The position numbers and the translations under genes are program-made. The notes beneath the pieces were generated by a model that was not told the DNA's origin, did not search any database, and worked only from the letters and a program-made list of their open reading frames with translations. 44,917 nucleotides of DNA from Peptostreptococcaceae bacterium. Lineage in GTDB: Bacteria > Bacillota > Clostridia > Peptostreptococcales > Acidaminobacteraceae. Positions 26,711 to 35,272 of this stretch are shown one piece after another. The number at the start of each line of letters is the position of its first letter. The stretch's first letter is position 1. The stretch lies in NCBI GenBank assembly GCA_027064135.1, contig JAMOQG010000081.1, positions 1 through 44,917 of the forward strand. Direction: 5' to 3'.

Positions 26711-28765
26711 ATGAAATCAATTGCAATTGTTACTGACTCAATGAAAAAAAACAATAGACCTAGTAATGTAGGGATAATCATAAAAAATAATATTAATGAA
26801 ATTTTAGCTGATACAGTTAATATAAACAATTACTATATAGATACTTTAAATTCTAATAATAAAATCAATGAGGATTTAATTATCATTATGGCAAGGAGTA
26901 GAGCTTTTAAAATAAAAAATTATGTGAATGATAAAAATAATATTATCGTTGCAAATAGAACATTTTTAAAAAGTTCCATTGAACAGCTTTCTTCAATACC
27001 AGAGAATACTGATGTTTTAGTTGTAAATGACAATATTGAAACAGTACTTGAATCTGTATCAACTTTATATAGTATAGGTGTTAAACATATAAATTTAATT
27101 CCTTTTGAAAATGGAAAAGATTATCATCATATAAATTATGCGATTTCACCTTCAGAACCAGAATTCATTCCAAATTATATAGAAAACATTTTTAATCTTG
27201 AAGATAGAGTAATAGATATTCCTACAATGCTTTTAATTATTAATCATTTAGAAATAAATACAAAACAGATTCAACAAAATTTATATAATTATTATCAAAA
27301 AATTTATAGTACAAACTATGCAATTAGAGAAAATTATGATGCCTTACTAACTCGTACTGAGGAACTTGATTATCTTCTTGACCTTTCACATGATGGAATA
27401 CTTTTAACAGATACTAATGGTAAAATTATTATTGCAAATAAAAAATTCAAAGAAATTTTCAATATTTATTCAACTATTAAAGATCAGTTTCTTCACAATG
27501 TTATTAACGAAATTGATTTTAAAGCTAGTTATAGTCACGATTTTTATGAAGATTTAATTACTTTTAAGAAAAAATATATCAACTTTGAAAAAAAAGATAT
27601 TATTCATTTTGATAAAAAAGTTAAAATGTATTTTAACTTTCAAGAAGTTACTTATATTAAAAAACTTGAGCAAAATTTAAGTCAGAAATTAAGACAAAAA
27701 GGACATATTGCAAGATATGAATTTAAAGATATTATTAGCGAATCAAAAGAAATGAAAAAAATAATAAAAATTGCTAATAAAATTGCTAAAACTGATTTAA
27801 CTGTTTTAATTACAGGAGAAAGTGGTACAGGCAAAGAAGTTCTTGCACAAGCTATTCACAATGCTTCTTCAAGGAAAAACCAACCATTTATCGCTATAAA
27901 TGGAGCAGCAATACCTGAAAATTTATTAGAAAGCGAATTATTTGGTTATGAGAGAGGTTCATTTACCGGTGCTTCTAAAGCAGGTAAAAAAGGTCTTTTT
28001 GAAAAAGCAAATAACGGAACTATCTTTTTAGATGAAATCGGAGATATGCCTAACCATTTACAATCAAAACTTTTAAGAGTATTGCAAGAACAACAAATTG
28101 CGCCAATTGGTTCTGAAAATATTATTGATATTGATGTTAGAGTTATAGCAGCAACTAATAAAAATCCTATGGAAATGATTAAAAACGGAAATTTTAGGAA
28201 AGATCTTTTCTATAGGTTAAATGTATTTTCACTTGAACTTCCACCACTTAGAGATAGAAAAAGTGATATTCAAATTTTATTAAATCATTTTACAAATAAT
28301 AAATTTAAATGCAGTGAAAAATGTTCGATTTTATTAAAAAACTATGATTGGCCAGGAAACATTAGAGAATTAAATAATGTTGCAAAATACGTTACAACAC
28401 TTGCAGAAACTAGTGAAATCAATGCCGATTCACTACCAAGCTACTTAGTTAGCGAAATCAGTAATTTACAAGAAAACAATAAGAATAATATCAATGAATT
28501 TTCAATTATTAACGAACTTTTTAATGAAGATTTAACTTATCAAATATTAAAAACAATTAAGTTTTTAAATGAAATTAAAAAAACTGCTGGAAGAAAACAT
28601 ATTCTTGAATCATTAAGAAATAGAGATATAAAAATTACTGAGAATTATTTAAGAAAATCACTTAAAACTTTTGAAAAAGAAAATTTTATAGTTATAAAAA
28701 AAGGAAGAAGCGGATCTTATATTACAGAAACCGGGGATAAATATCTGTTAAAGACCAATATGTAG
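26711..28765 (+). CDS. Sigma-54-dependent activator with PAS and winged-helix domains
   Basis: A 684-residue enhancer-binding protein. Residues 1-180 form an alpha/beta input region resembling PrpR-type sensors, and about 220-320 is PAS-like (LSHDGILLTDTNGKIIIAN). The AAA+ domain (about 340-570) has Walker A GESGTGKE at 369-376, the sigma-54 contact loop as GSFTGA at 416-421 instead of GAFTGA, and Walker B TIFLDEIGD at 437-445. The C terminus (about 620-684) looks like a winged helix rather than the usual Fis-type helix-turn-helix. It is divergent from the -24/-12 promoter of the peptide operon and is its probable activator. Ligand unknown. Confidence 0.92.
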   Translation: MKSIAIVTDSMKKNNRPSNVGIIIKNNINEILADTVNINNYYIDTLNSNNKINEDLIIIMARSRAFKIKNYVNDKNNIIVANRTFLKSSIEQLSSIPENTDVLVVNDNIETVLESVSTLYSIGVKHINLIPFENGKDYHHINYAISPSEPEFIPNYIENIFNLEDRVIDIPTMLLIINHLEINTKQIQQNLYNYYQKIYSTNYAIRENYDALLTRTEELDYLLDLSHDGILLTDTNGKIIIANKKFKEIFNIYSTIKDQFLHNVINEIDFKASYSHDFYEDLITFKKKYINFEKKDIIHFDKKVKMYFNFQEVTYIKKLEQNLSQKLRQKGHIARYEFKDIISESKEMKKIIKIANKIAKTDLTVLITGESGTGKEVLAQAIHNASSRKNQPFIAINGAAIPENLLESELFGYERGSFTGASKAGKKGLFEKANNGTIFLDEIGDMPNHLQSKLLRVLQEQQIAPIGSENIIDIDVRVIAATNKNPMEMIKNGNFRKDLFYRLNVFSLELPPLRDRKSDIQILLNHFTNNKFKCSEKCSILLKNYDWPGNIRELNNVAKYVTTLAETSEINADSLPSYLVSEISNLQENNKNNINEFSIINELFNEDLTYQILKTIKFLNEIKKTAGRKHILESLRNRDIKITENYLRKSLKTFEKENFIVIKKGRSGSYITETGDKYLLKTNM

Positions 28766-28804
28766 GGTATTATATGGGTTGTCACACCTATTCAAAGCCC
28801 AATA

Positions 28805-28837
28805 AAAACACCTGTTAATTTTAATAGGTGCTTTTTT
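28805..28837. terminator. Bidirectional terminator
   Basis: Stem CACCTGTTAA / TTAATAGGTG (one wobble) with A run before and T run after. It separates the converging sigma-54 activator and azlD genes. Confidence 0.88.
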
Positions 28838-28841
28838 CATT

Positions 28842-29141
28842 TTAAAATATATTGAAAAGTACTACACTTGAAATGCTAGCAATTATTACAAATACTAAAT
28901 TAATATTAAAATATGCTAATACTACCGCTACAGAACCTCCAATTATTGCTGAAAACGGATTACCTGTTGAATTTATTATTCCCGGAAAAATTAAAGCGGA
29001 TAAAGCTGTAAAAGGAATTAATTTTAAAAATCTTTTTAAGAATTTATTTTTATCATTACTTTTTAAAAAAACCAAAGGAAGCATTCTAGGAATATAAGTA
29101 ACTATAGCCATTCCAAATATAATTAATAACATTTTATTCAA
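28842..29141 (-). CDS. azlD: Branched-chain amino acid exporter small subunit AzlD
   Basis: A 99-residue protein with about four membrane segments, of the AzlD family: VTYIPRMLPLVFL near the N terminus and PFTALSALIFPGI mid-protein. I place the start at a TTG (29141) because GGAGG lies 9 bases upstream; the next ATG is 18 bases from it. This makes the gene overlap azlC by 8 bases. With AzlC it forms an exporter of branched-chain or related amino acids. Confidence 0.85.
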   Translation of the reverse strand: MNKMLLIIFGMAIVTYIPRMLPLVFLKSNDKNKFLKRFLKLIPFTALSALIFPGIINSTGNPFSAIIGGSVAVVLAYFNINLVFVIIASISSVVLFNIF

Positions 29142-29850
29142 TGTTATCCACCTCCTCTTCAAACATATAGGCTCCAATTAATGAACTAATAATTATTACT
29201 ATAATTATTCTAAATCCACTAGAAATATTATTCCCCAAAAAAGGTATATAAAATAACAAACTGCTAAATAATAAACTTATTACAGTAATTTTCATCAAAG
29301 TTTTATTTGTTTTAATATTTGGAATTAATAGCGCAATAAACATTGCATATAATGAAATACCCATACCATTTCGAATTGCTTCTGGAAGCGAACTACTTAA
29401 AATCAAGCCTAAAAAAGTACTACCTGACCAAGAAATATATGCAATTAAATTTATACCTAAAATCAACCCTTTATTAAGTTTTTCTTTTTCAGTCATTGAT
29501 ATTAATGCAAAAGTTTCATCTGTTACTCCAAAAGCAATTAATGCAAGCCAAAATTTATTATATTTATTTTTTATTTTTTCACTTAATGAAGCAGTCATTA
29601 AAAAATGCCTTAAATTTACTATGAAGGTTGTTATTACTATTTCAATTACCGTTACACCTTCATGAATTAGACTTACAGCAATAAATTGACTTGCTCCCGC
29701 ATATACTATTAGAGACATTAAAACTACAATTTCACCTGGTATATCAAATGATTTTGCAATAAGTCCAAAACTTATTCCAATTGGAATGTATCCAATACCT
29801 ATTGGAGCTCCTTTATTAATTCCTTTTAAAATATCTTTTAATAATTTCAT
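29134..29850 (-). CDS. azlC: Branched-chain amino acid exporter large subunit AzlC
   Basis: A 238-residue membrane protein of the AzlC/LIV-E family, with the characteristic GAPIGIGYIPIGISFGLIA start, YAGASQFIAVSL and NLRHFLMTASL motifs. It exports branched-chain amino acids (or azaleucine analogues) with AzlD. Peptide import upstream in the window would generate excess amino acids, so export fits the setting, though the genes are not in the same operon. Confidence 0.9.
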   Translation of the reverse strand: MKLLKDILKGINKGAPIGIGYIPIGISFGLIAKSFDIPGEIVVLMSLIVYAGASQFIAVSLIHEGVTVIEIVITTFIVNLRHFLMTASLSEKIKNKYNKFWLALIAFGVTDETFALISMTEKEKLNKGLILGINLIAYISWSGSTFLGLILSSSLPEAIRNGMGISLYAMFIALLIPNIKTNKTLMKITVISLLFSSLLFYIPFLGNNISSGFRIIIVIIISSLIGAYMFEEEVDNIE

Positions 29851-29877
29851 AAATCACCCCATTTTACTTTTCATAAA

Positions 29878-29906
29878 ATTGTATCAGAGAATCGCTCCTA
29901 TTTCAA
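29878..29906 (-). promoter_or_regulatory. Promoter of azlCD
   Basis: Minus-strand -35 TTGAAA (29906-29901), 17-base spacer, -10 TACAAT (29883-29878), placed 28 bases upstream of the azlC ATG. The remaining bases to the MFS gene contain AT-rich DNA with TATAAT near 29940 that probably starts the plus-strand gene. Confidence 0.75.
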
Positions 29907-29967
29907 TTTTTTTATAGCAATAACATATAAATTAATTTATAATTATAAAGTGTATAAAGGGGTTATT

Positions 29968-31200
29968 ATGAATAATCAAAATTTAAAAACTGTAAATAAT
30001 GAAATATCTAATAAAAAAATGAATAGAAATATTAAAAGTAATTACGCATATACTTTTTTCAATTCTATGAATTTAACCCAAGGATTATGGATGATTTATT
30101 TAGTTTCAAAAGGGCAAAGTTTATTTGCAGTTGGAATGTTAGAATCGATTTTTCATATTACATCATTTTTGATGGAAGTACCAACAGGAGCAATTTCTGA
30201 TATCTACGGAAGAAAAGTTAGTAGATTATTAAGTAGAATTGTTTTTATATTTTCAATTGTTCTTTTAGCATTTGCAGATCATTTTATATTTTTTGCAATA
30301 TCATTTATTTTTTCAGCTTTATCATATAACCTTGAATCTGGAAGTGGTGAAGCATTAATCTATGATAGCTTAAAAATACTTAAAAAAGAAAAAAACTATA
30401 TGAAAATATTTGGAAAAATTGAAATTTCATATCAACTTAGTTCAACCATTGCATTAATTTTAGGTGGCTATCTTGTTAAATTCAATTATAATTATGCTTT
30501 TGTTGGAACAATAATTATTGCATTCATTTCATTAGTTTATGGTTTTTTTAATTTTACTGAAGCAATTATTGAAGAAAGAGATAACGAAAAAATCAAATTA
30601 AATTTTTTTATTTCCATTAAAGATCAAATTAAAAACAGTTTAACTACATTCAGGGATCAAAGAAAAATTGGTTACTTAATTGTTATTTCAATGCTTATGA
30701 GCAGTGTAGCAACATCTTTCTTTTTCTATTTACAAAACTATTTCAAGTTTAATGGATACTCAGAACTTAAAATTGGTTTCATTTTATCAATCGCCAGTTT
30801 AATTGCCGCATTTGCTGCTAGTAAAACGCATATTGTAGAAAAATATATTAAAGAACGTGGTATTTTAATGTATATACCAATATTTATGACTTTTTCACTA
30901 CTTGGAATAGCTTATACCAATTATGAAATTATTTTCTATATTTTTCTAGCTCTTGGAGAAAGTATATTATATATTGCTGTAAATGATTATATTAACAAAT
31001 TAATTGAAAGTGAATACAGAGCAACAATTTTATCTTTTATGTCAATGGCATTTAGTCTATGTATGATAATTTTCTTTCCAATAATTGGACTTATTGGAGA
31101 TCATTATTCACTTAAAACAGCTTTTATAATTATTAGCTGGACCTTTGTAGTAATTTCATTATTTAACTATTACAATTTAGTAAAAATGAAAAAACACTAA
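29968..31200 (+). CDS. MFS transporter
   Basis: A 410-residue major facilitator with about 12 membrane helices. The loop 2-3 motif A is seen as GAISDIYGRKVSR. The start at 29968 (MNNQNLK) has AAAGGGG at 5-base spacing; an in-frame GTG further upstream does not. Such MFS proteins usually export drugs or metabolites; substrate is not apparent. It stands alone, and its stop codon lies within the following terminator stem. Confidence 0.88.
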   Translation: MNNQNLKTVNNEISNKKMNRNIKSNYAYTFFNSMNLTQGLWMIYLVSKGQSLFAVGMLESIFHITSFLMEVPTGAISDIYGRKVSRLLSRIVFIFSIVLLAFADHFIFFAISFIFSALSYNLESGSGEALIYDSLKILKKEKNYMKIFGKIEISYQLSSTIALILGGYLVKFNYNYAFVGTIIIAFISLVYGFFNFTEAIIEERDNEKIKLNFFISIKDQIKNSLTTFRDQRKIGYLIVISMLMSSVATSFFFYLQNYFKFNGYSELKIGFILSIASLIAAFAASKTHIVEKYIKERGILMYIPIFMTFSLLGIAYTNYEIIFYIFLALGESILYIAVNDYINKLIESEYRATILSFMSMAFSLCMIIFFPIIGLIGDHYSLKTAFIIISWTFVVISLFNYYNLVKMKKH

Positions 31201-31225
31201 TAATCACTCGATATTAGTGTTTTTT
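31193..31225. terminator. Bidirectional terminator after the MFS gene
   Basis: Stem AACACTAATA / TATTAGTGTT with a 9-base loop and T runs on both strands, so it can also end minus-strand transcription through the flavodoxin/ferredoxin locus. Confidence 0.87.
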
Positions 31226-31249
31226 ATAATTATTATCAACAATATTTGT

Positions 31250-32041
31250 TTATTTCATTTTTTGAACTAACTTAGTATGTGGCTTAGCATAATGGCCAAT
31301 ACCATCTAGTTTTTTTGTATAGATTGATTTTGTTGGGCAATTATTAAAACAAGCATAACATGATTCACATTTAGATTCATCGAATACAGGATACCCATCA
31401 ATCATTTCAATCGCATCATAAGGACACACTTTTGAGCAAATACCACAGCTTGTACACCGATCCTTATGTACTTTCTTAACACCCATTTCTTCCATATTCA
31501 TACTACTCATTAATTTCTTAGCTATTGAGAAAAAAACTCTTCTTTTAACAGTTTTTTCAGAAACAACTTGCCCTTTAATAAGTTTTTCTGCTATTCCATT
31601 CAGATTTGTCATAAACTCATTAAAACTTTCCAGTTCTTTATCAGTTGGATAATTTTCATTAGTAGTACCATTTTAAATTAATGGAGGATAATTTTCTGGC
31701 ACATGTAATGAATAAGCTTCGATTAATTTAAACCCTGATTCCTTTATAGCCCTTGCCATACTTCCTAATGTATTGCCACTCATTTGTCCATAAGTATTAA
31801 ATACAAAAGCCGGTTTTCCATCTCCTTTAATACTTTCCATATACCTCACCATTAATTTGCCTGGTTCAAAATAATCCGTAAATGTTGCAAACCCAAACAA
31901 TTCATAATCAGAAAAATTCGGTTCATTTGATGATGTAATATCATAATAGTCAAACTCTATTTTATCAATTTTAGAGTTTATATGTTCGCAAGCTAATTTT
32001 GTATTTCCAGTTGTAGAAAAATAACAAATAAGACCTTTCAT
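31250..32041 (-). pseudogene. EFR1-type flavodoxin-ferredoxin fusion interrupted by an in-frame TAA
   Basis: The first 122 codons encode a flavodoxin-like domain (MKGLICYFSTTGNTK, FMN phosphate loop STTGNTK) ending VPENYPPLI. Codon 123 is TAA (31675-31673). The same frame then continues without a break (NGTTNENYPTDKELESF) into a region with two 4Fe-4S motifs, CTSCGICSKVCP and CESCYACFNNCP. The total of 263 sense and stop positions equals a full-length EFR1 protein, in which both domains are one chain. The start has AGGAG 8 bases upstream. A one-base substitution or a sequencing error explains it. The downstream half has an ATG (31612) but no ribosome site. Confidence 0.85.
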
Positions 32042-32057
32042 ATGCTTCTCTCCTTTC

Positions 32058-32073
32058 GAATGAACATTCATTC
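32058..32073. promoter_or_regulatory. TetR-type operator upstream of the flavodoxin/ferredoxin gene
   Basis: GAATGAA-CA-TTCATTC is a perfect 7-bp inverted repeat with a 2-base centre, directly upstream of the ribosome site. It closely matches the site before tetR, so both are likely bound by that protein. Confidence 0.72.
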
Positions 32074-32120
32074 TTTTTCTGTTTTTTTTAATGCTGTCCA
32101 TAATTGAACAGCATTTATTT

Positions 32121-32696
32121 CTAATTATATTTTCTAATTGAATCCCAGCTAGTTACAACTAAGTCCTCCATTAAATCACTATCTAATGTTATTACACCAT
32201 TAATAGCATTTTTTGCCATCTGCATACCTACTCCGATAGTTAAATCAGAAATAACAATAAGCGGTAAATCTTTAATTATACCTTCGCTAATACCCTTTTT
32301 AATAAAATCAACAAAGATGTTAATTTTTTCAGTATGTATAGCATCTAACTGTGGTGCAAGTTGTGGCGCATTCTCAAACTGCCAAAAAAATTTAAGCGTA
32401 TTTGGATGAGCAACAAGGTACTTAACTGAATTTATCCAAATTTTACGAAATTGATTATAATATGTATATTTCTTATCACAATCACACAATGATGCTTCTA
32501 AGAAATCATATTTTAATTTTTTATATAATTCCTCTATCATCATTTCTTTATTATCAAAGTAATGATAGAAAATGCCTGTGCTAATACCTGATTCTTTTAC
32601 CATTTTAGATATAGGAGCATTTAATCCATATTTAGCTATTGAAACCAGTACAGCCTCAAATATTATTTCTCTTTTATTATCATTTTTTATTGTCAT
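32121..32696 (-). CDS. TetR/AcrR-family transcriptional regulator
   Basis: A 191-residue repressor-type protein. The N-terminal helix-turn-helix (about 12-58) reads ISKMVKESGISTGIFYHYFDNKEMM, a standard TetR recognition helix. The C-terminal ligand domain is unlike any well-known subgroup. The start at 32696 (MTIKNDNKR) has GGAGA upstream; a frame opening 11 codons earlier would begin inside the operator. It is followed by the EFR1-type gene and preceded by an operator of the same type, so autoregulation with control of the redox protein is likely. Confidence 0.88.
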   Translation of the reverse strand: MTIKNDNKREIIFEAVLVSIAKYGLNAPISKMVKESGISTGIFYHYFDNKEMMIEELYKKLKYDFLEASLCDCDKKYTYYNQFRKIWINSVKYLVAHPNTLKFFWQFENAPQLAPQLDAIHTEKINIFVDFIKKGISEGIIKDLPLIVISDLTIGVGMQMAKNAINGVITLDSDLMEDLVVTSWDSIRKYN

Positions 32697-32715
32697 ATTT
32701 TTCTCCGAATTTTTA

Positions 32716-32766
32716 GAATGAACGTTCAATTTGTTTAAGTATATCTTCCTTTTAAATTCAAGTCAA
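32716..32766 (-). promoter_or_regulatory. tetR promoter with overlapping operator
   Basis: Minus-strand -35 TTGACT (32766-32761), 17-base spacer, -10 TATACT (32743-32738). The predicted start near 32731 falls at the edge of GAATGAACGTTCAATT (32716-32731), whose core TGAACGTTCA is a perfect palindrome. Binding there would block early elongation, giving autorepression. Confidence 0.8.
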
Positions 32767-32779
32767 GTCGTTTTAATAA

Positions 32780-33487
32780 CTATATTGCTTTTTCAGATGT
32801 TTTATTTTGAATATCTGATTCAATTAAACCATCACTGAGTCGTATTATCCTATTAGCTTCCATCGCAATATGCTCATCATGTGTAATCATTATAATTGTT
32901 TTGCCTTCATTATGAAGATTATTAAATATTTTTAAAATTTCTTCTCCTGAATGTGAATCTAAATTTCCAGTTGGTTCATCTGCTAAAATTATTTCTGGTT
33001 CACATATTAATGCTCTTGCAATTGCAACTCTTTGCTGCTGCCCACCAGATAATTCAGTAGGTTTATGTTTAAGTCTATCTCCTAAACCAACCTTTTCAAG
33101 ATATTTAGTTGCAATTTCAATTGTTTCGCTCTTTTTTAAACCTTTTAACAGTAGGGGTAGCTGGACATTATATAAAATATCAAATTTAGTAATTAAATTA
33201 AATTTTTGAAATACAAAACCAATTTCTCTATTTCTAATAGTTGCTAATTCATCTTCAGCTATATCGTCAATGCTCGCTCCATTTAAATAATACATCCCTT
33301 CACTTTTAACATCTATACATCCAATAATATTCATCATAGTTGATTTTCCTGAACCAGAAGAACCTAAAATTGCAACATATTCGCCTTTTTTTATCTCTAA
33401 ATCGATCCCTTTAAGAACTTCTAAATTCAAACTACCCATTTTATATGATTTTCTAATATTCTTTAGACTAATTAAATTATCTTTCAT
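32780..33487 (-). CDS. ABC transporter ATP-binding protein, MacB/LolD type
   Basis: A 235-residue ATPase: Walker A GSSGSGKST, signature LSGGQQQRVAIARAL, Walker B EIILADEPTGNLDS, H-loop ITHDEHIA. The TGNLDS after Walker B is typical of the MacB/LolD/FtsE group that works with FtsX-like permeases. It is the last gene of the adaptor-permease-lipoprotein-ATPase operon and follows the lipoprotein by 10 bases. Confidence 0.93.
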   Translation of the reverse strand: MKDNLISLKNIRKSYKMGSLNLEVLKGIDLEIKKGEYVAILGSSGSGKSTMMNIIGCIDVKSEGMYYLNGASIDDIAEDELATIRNREIGFVFQKFNLITKFDILYNVQLPLLLKGLKKSETIEIATKYLEKVGLGDRLKHKPTELSGGQQQRVAIARALICEPEIILADEPTGNLDSHSGEEILKIFNNLHNEGKTIIMITHDEHIAMEANRIIRLSDGLIESDIQNKTSEKAI

Positions 33488-33497
33488 ATCTCCATCC

Positions 33498-34073
33498 TTA
33501 ATTATTTTCGATAATATTTATAGCACTAACATAAACAGTATTTGAATCCGGGTTATTAGCCTTTTCTTTTTCAGTAAGTTCTGAATCTATAAAAGCAGTA
33601 ATACTCATTCCTTTTGATAATGTTTCTATTTCAAAAGTCATATCCGGATTAGCAAAAGATTTAATTACAGTTCCAACAGGAATTACAATTTCAATAGCCT
33701 CTCCAGATTTCTCTAATGTTTTCATTCCTGCGCCGCCACCCTTTCCGCCACCGCCACCACCGGAACCAGGGATTGGAGCTCCTGTATTTACTAACGGTGA
33801 TTCTGTATTATCCTCATTTTCAATTTTATTTGCACCTCTTTCAGGCATATTATAAAGTTCAAGCGTTATATAATTTCCAACAATTTTATTAATCTCTCCT
33901 GATATTCTTTCTTTATCTGAATTTTCACCAACAACATTTTCAGTGTTTTTTACCTCGTCAACTGTTTCTATTTTCTCAATTTGAATTTCATTTGTTTCTT
34001 CACTTGCACACCCACTTAACATAAATACTAATACTAATGTTAATATCATAATCGTTGTATATTTTCTATTCAT
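33498..34073 (-). CDS. Gly-rich lipoprotein within the MacAB-like operon
   Basis: A 191-residue secreted lipoprotein: signal peptide with lipobox LSGC (Cys22), an acidic stretch, a beta-rich segment ISGEINKIVGNYITLEL, then a low-complexity GSGGGGGGKGGGAG run at about 102-116, and a C-terminal beta-rich part (VIPVGTVIKSF onward). The start at 34073 has GGAGG 5 bases upstream. I do not recognise a named family. Its place between permease and ATPase suggests a surface accessory or substrate-handling role, but that is inference. Confidence 0.8.
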   Translation of the reverse strand: MNRKYTTIMILTLVLVFMLSGCASEETNEIQIEKIETVDEVKNTENVVGENSDKERISGEINKIVGNYITLELYNMPERGANKIENEDNTESPLVNTGAPIPGSGGGGGGKGGGAGMKTLEKSGEAIEIVIPVGTVIKSFANPDMTFEIETLSKGMSITAFIDSELTEKEKANNPDSNTVYVSAINIIENN

Positions 34074-34085
34074 TTTAACCTCCAT

Positions 34086-35267
34086 TTATTCATATCTTAA
34101 TGCATCTATTGGTTTTAATTTAGATGCTGACAACGCTGGATAATATCCAAAAAACGTACCTGTAAACATTGCAAATGCAATTGCATATAAATATGCTCCT
34201 ATTGATGGTATTGCAGGTATTTCAAAATATTTCATTAAAGGAATCATAATAAAACTTAATCCTATTCCTACAACAGCACCAATAATACTTATAGCAATTG
34301 ACTCAAAAAGAAATATTAATAATATAACTTTTCTTTTAGCTCCTAAAGCCTTTAATATTCCAATTTCTTTTGTTCTTTCTTTAACGGATACGAATAATAC
34401 ATTCATTATACCTATTCCACCAACTATTAATACTATTACTGCAACGGATGTTAATAATACTGTCATCATTTTTGCAGAATCTTCAGCAGCTGTTAATGCG
34501 CTACCTGCATCTCTAATCATAAATGGATTTCCACCAGTTGACATATATTTCATATCTAAAATTTTGGTAATATCTTCTACTAATATTTTTGTTTCATCAA
34601 CCGAATTTGCTTGTAGCATTAATGATGGTTTCGTACTTTTCCCACTTATATATGATTCATAAGTTGTAAAAGGGAAAAATATTGCTTCATCAGCAGATGA
34701 AAATCCTACCATTTTACCATTTTGTTCTAATACCCCTACAATTTCATATCTTCTTCCATTTATTGTAAGATCTTGCCCAATTGCTGAACTTGTATCTTCA
34801 AATAATGTTAATGCAACTTCAGAACCAAGTACTATAACTTTTTGCTTTCGATTTACATCTTCCTCTTCAATAAAATAACCTGATTCTAATGTAAAACTAT
34901 TTAATTCTAAAAAGCCTTCATTTACTCCAAGTGCTCCACCTGAAAAATCTTCATATCCAGAACTTGCAACAATATTACCTTGAAGAAAAATTTCTGAATT
35001 TTTTAGCAATGTCGATTTATCCTCAACATATTCTAAATCTTCATCTGAAAGCTGTGTTGTTGTTCCTCTTCCTGCCATAACAGTTATAATATCAGCATTT
35101 AATTTTGAAAATTGTTCTTCTACTGATTGTTGCCCACCTACTCCAATAGATATTACTAAGACTATAGTTGCGGTTCCAACAATTATTCCTAAAGTTGTTA
35201 AGAAAACTCTAAATTTATTTGAAAGTATATTTGCAATAACTGAACGTAGTATTTCACTTATTCTCAT
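34086..35267 (-). CDS. FtsX-like ABC permease, MacB type
   Basis: A 393-residue permease with an N-terminal membrane helix (LTTLGIIVGTATIVLVISIG), a large extracytoplasmic MacB core domain (about 45-260) and three C-terminal helices, including VKERTKEIGILKALGAKR, the FtsX-family coupling signature. It is encoded as a separate chain from its ATPase, as in Gram-positive YknY/YknZ-like systems. It likely transports peptides or drugs outward, or transmits force to an extracellular partner. Confidence 0.92.
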   Translation of the reverse strand: MRISEILRSVIANILSNKFRVFLTTLGIIVGTATIVLVISIGVGGQQSVEEQFSKLNADIITVMAGRGTTTQLSDEDLEYVEDKSTLLKNSEIFLQGNIVASSGYEDFSGGALGVNEGFLELNSFTLESGYFIEEEDVNRKQKVIVLGSEVALTLFEDTSSAIGQDLTINGRRYEIVGVLEQNGKMVGFSSADEAIFFPFTTYESYISGKSTKPSLMLQANSVDETKILVEDITKILDMKYMSTGGNPFMIRDAGSALTAAEDSAKMMTVLLTSVAVIVLIVGGIGIMNVLFVSVKERTKEIGILKALGAKRKVILLIFLFESIAISIIGAVVGIGLSFIMIPLMKYFEIPAIPSIGAYLYAIAFAMFTGTFFGYYPALSASKLKPIDALRYE

Positions 35268-35272
35268 GTTAT

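Noticed and set aside
31610-31675. Programmed recoding (frameshift or stop read-through) in the EFR1-type gene
   Set aside because: Both halves are already in one frame so no frameshift is needed, and TAA with no visible downstream structure is a poor read-through candidate; a mutation or error is simpler.
32074-32110. Terminator between tetR and the flavodoxin/ferredoxin gene
   Set aside because: A stem (AATGCTGT / AACAGCATT) exists, but on the minus strand it is followed by an A run rather than T, so it does not terminate the co-directional transcript.
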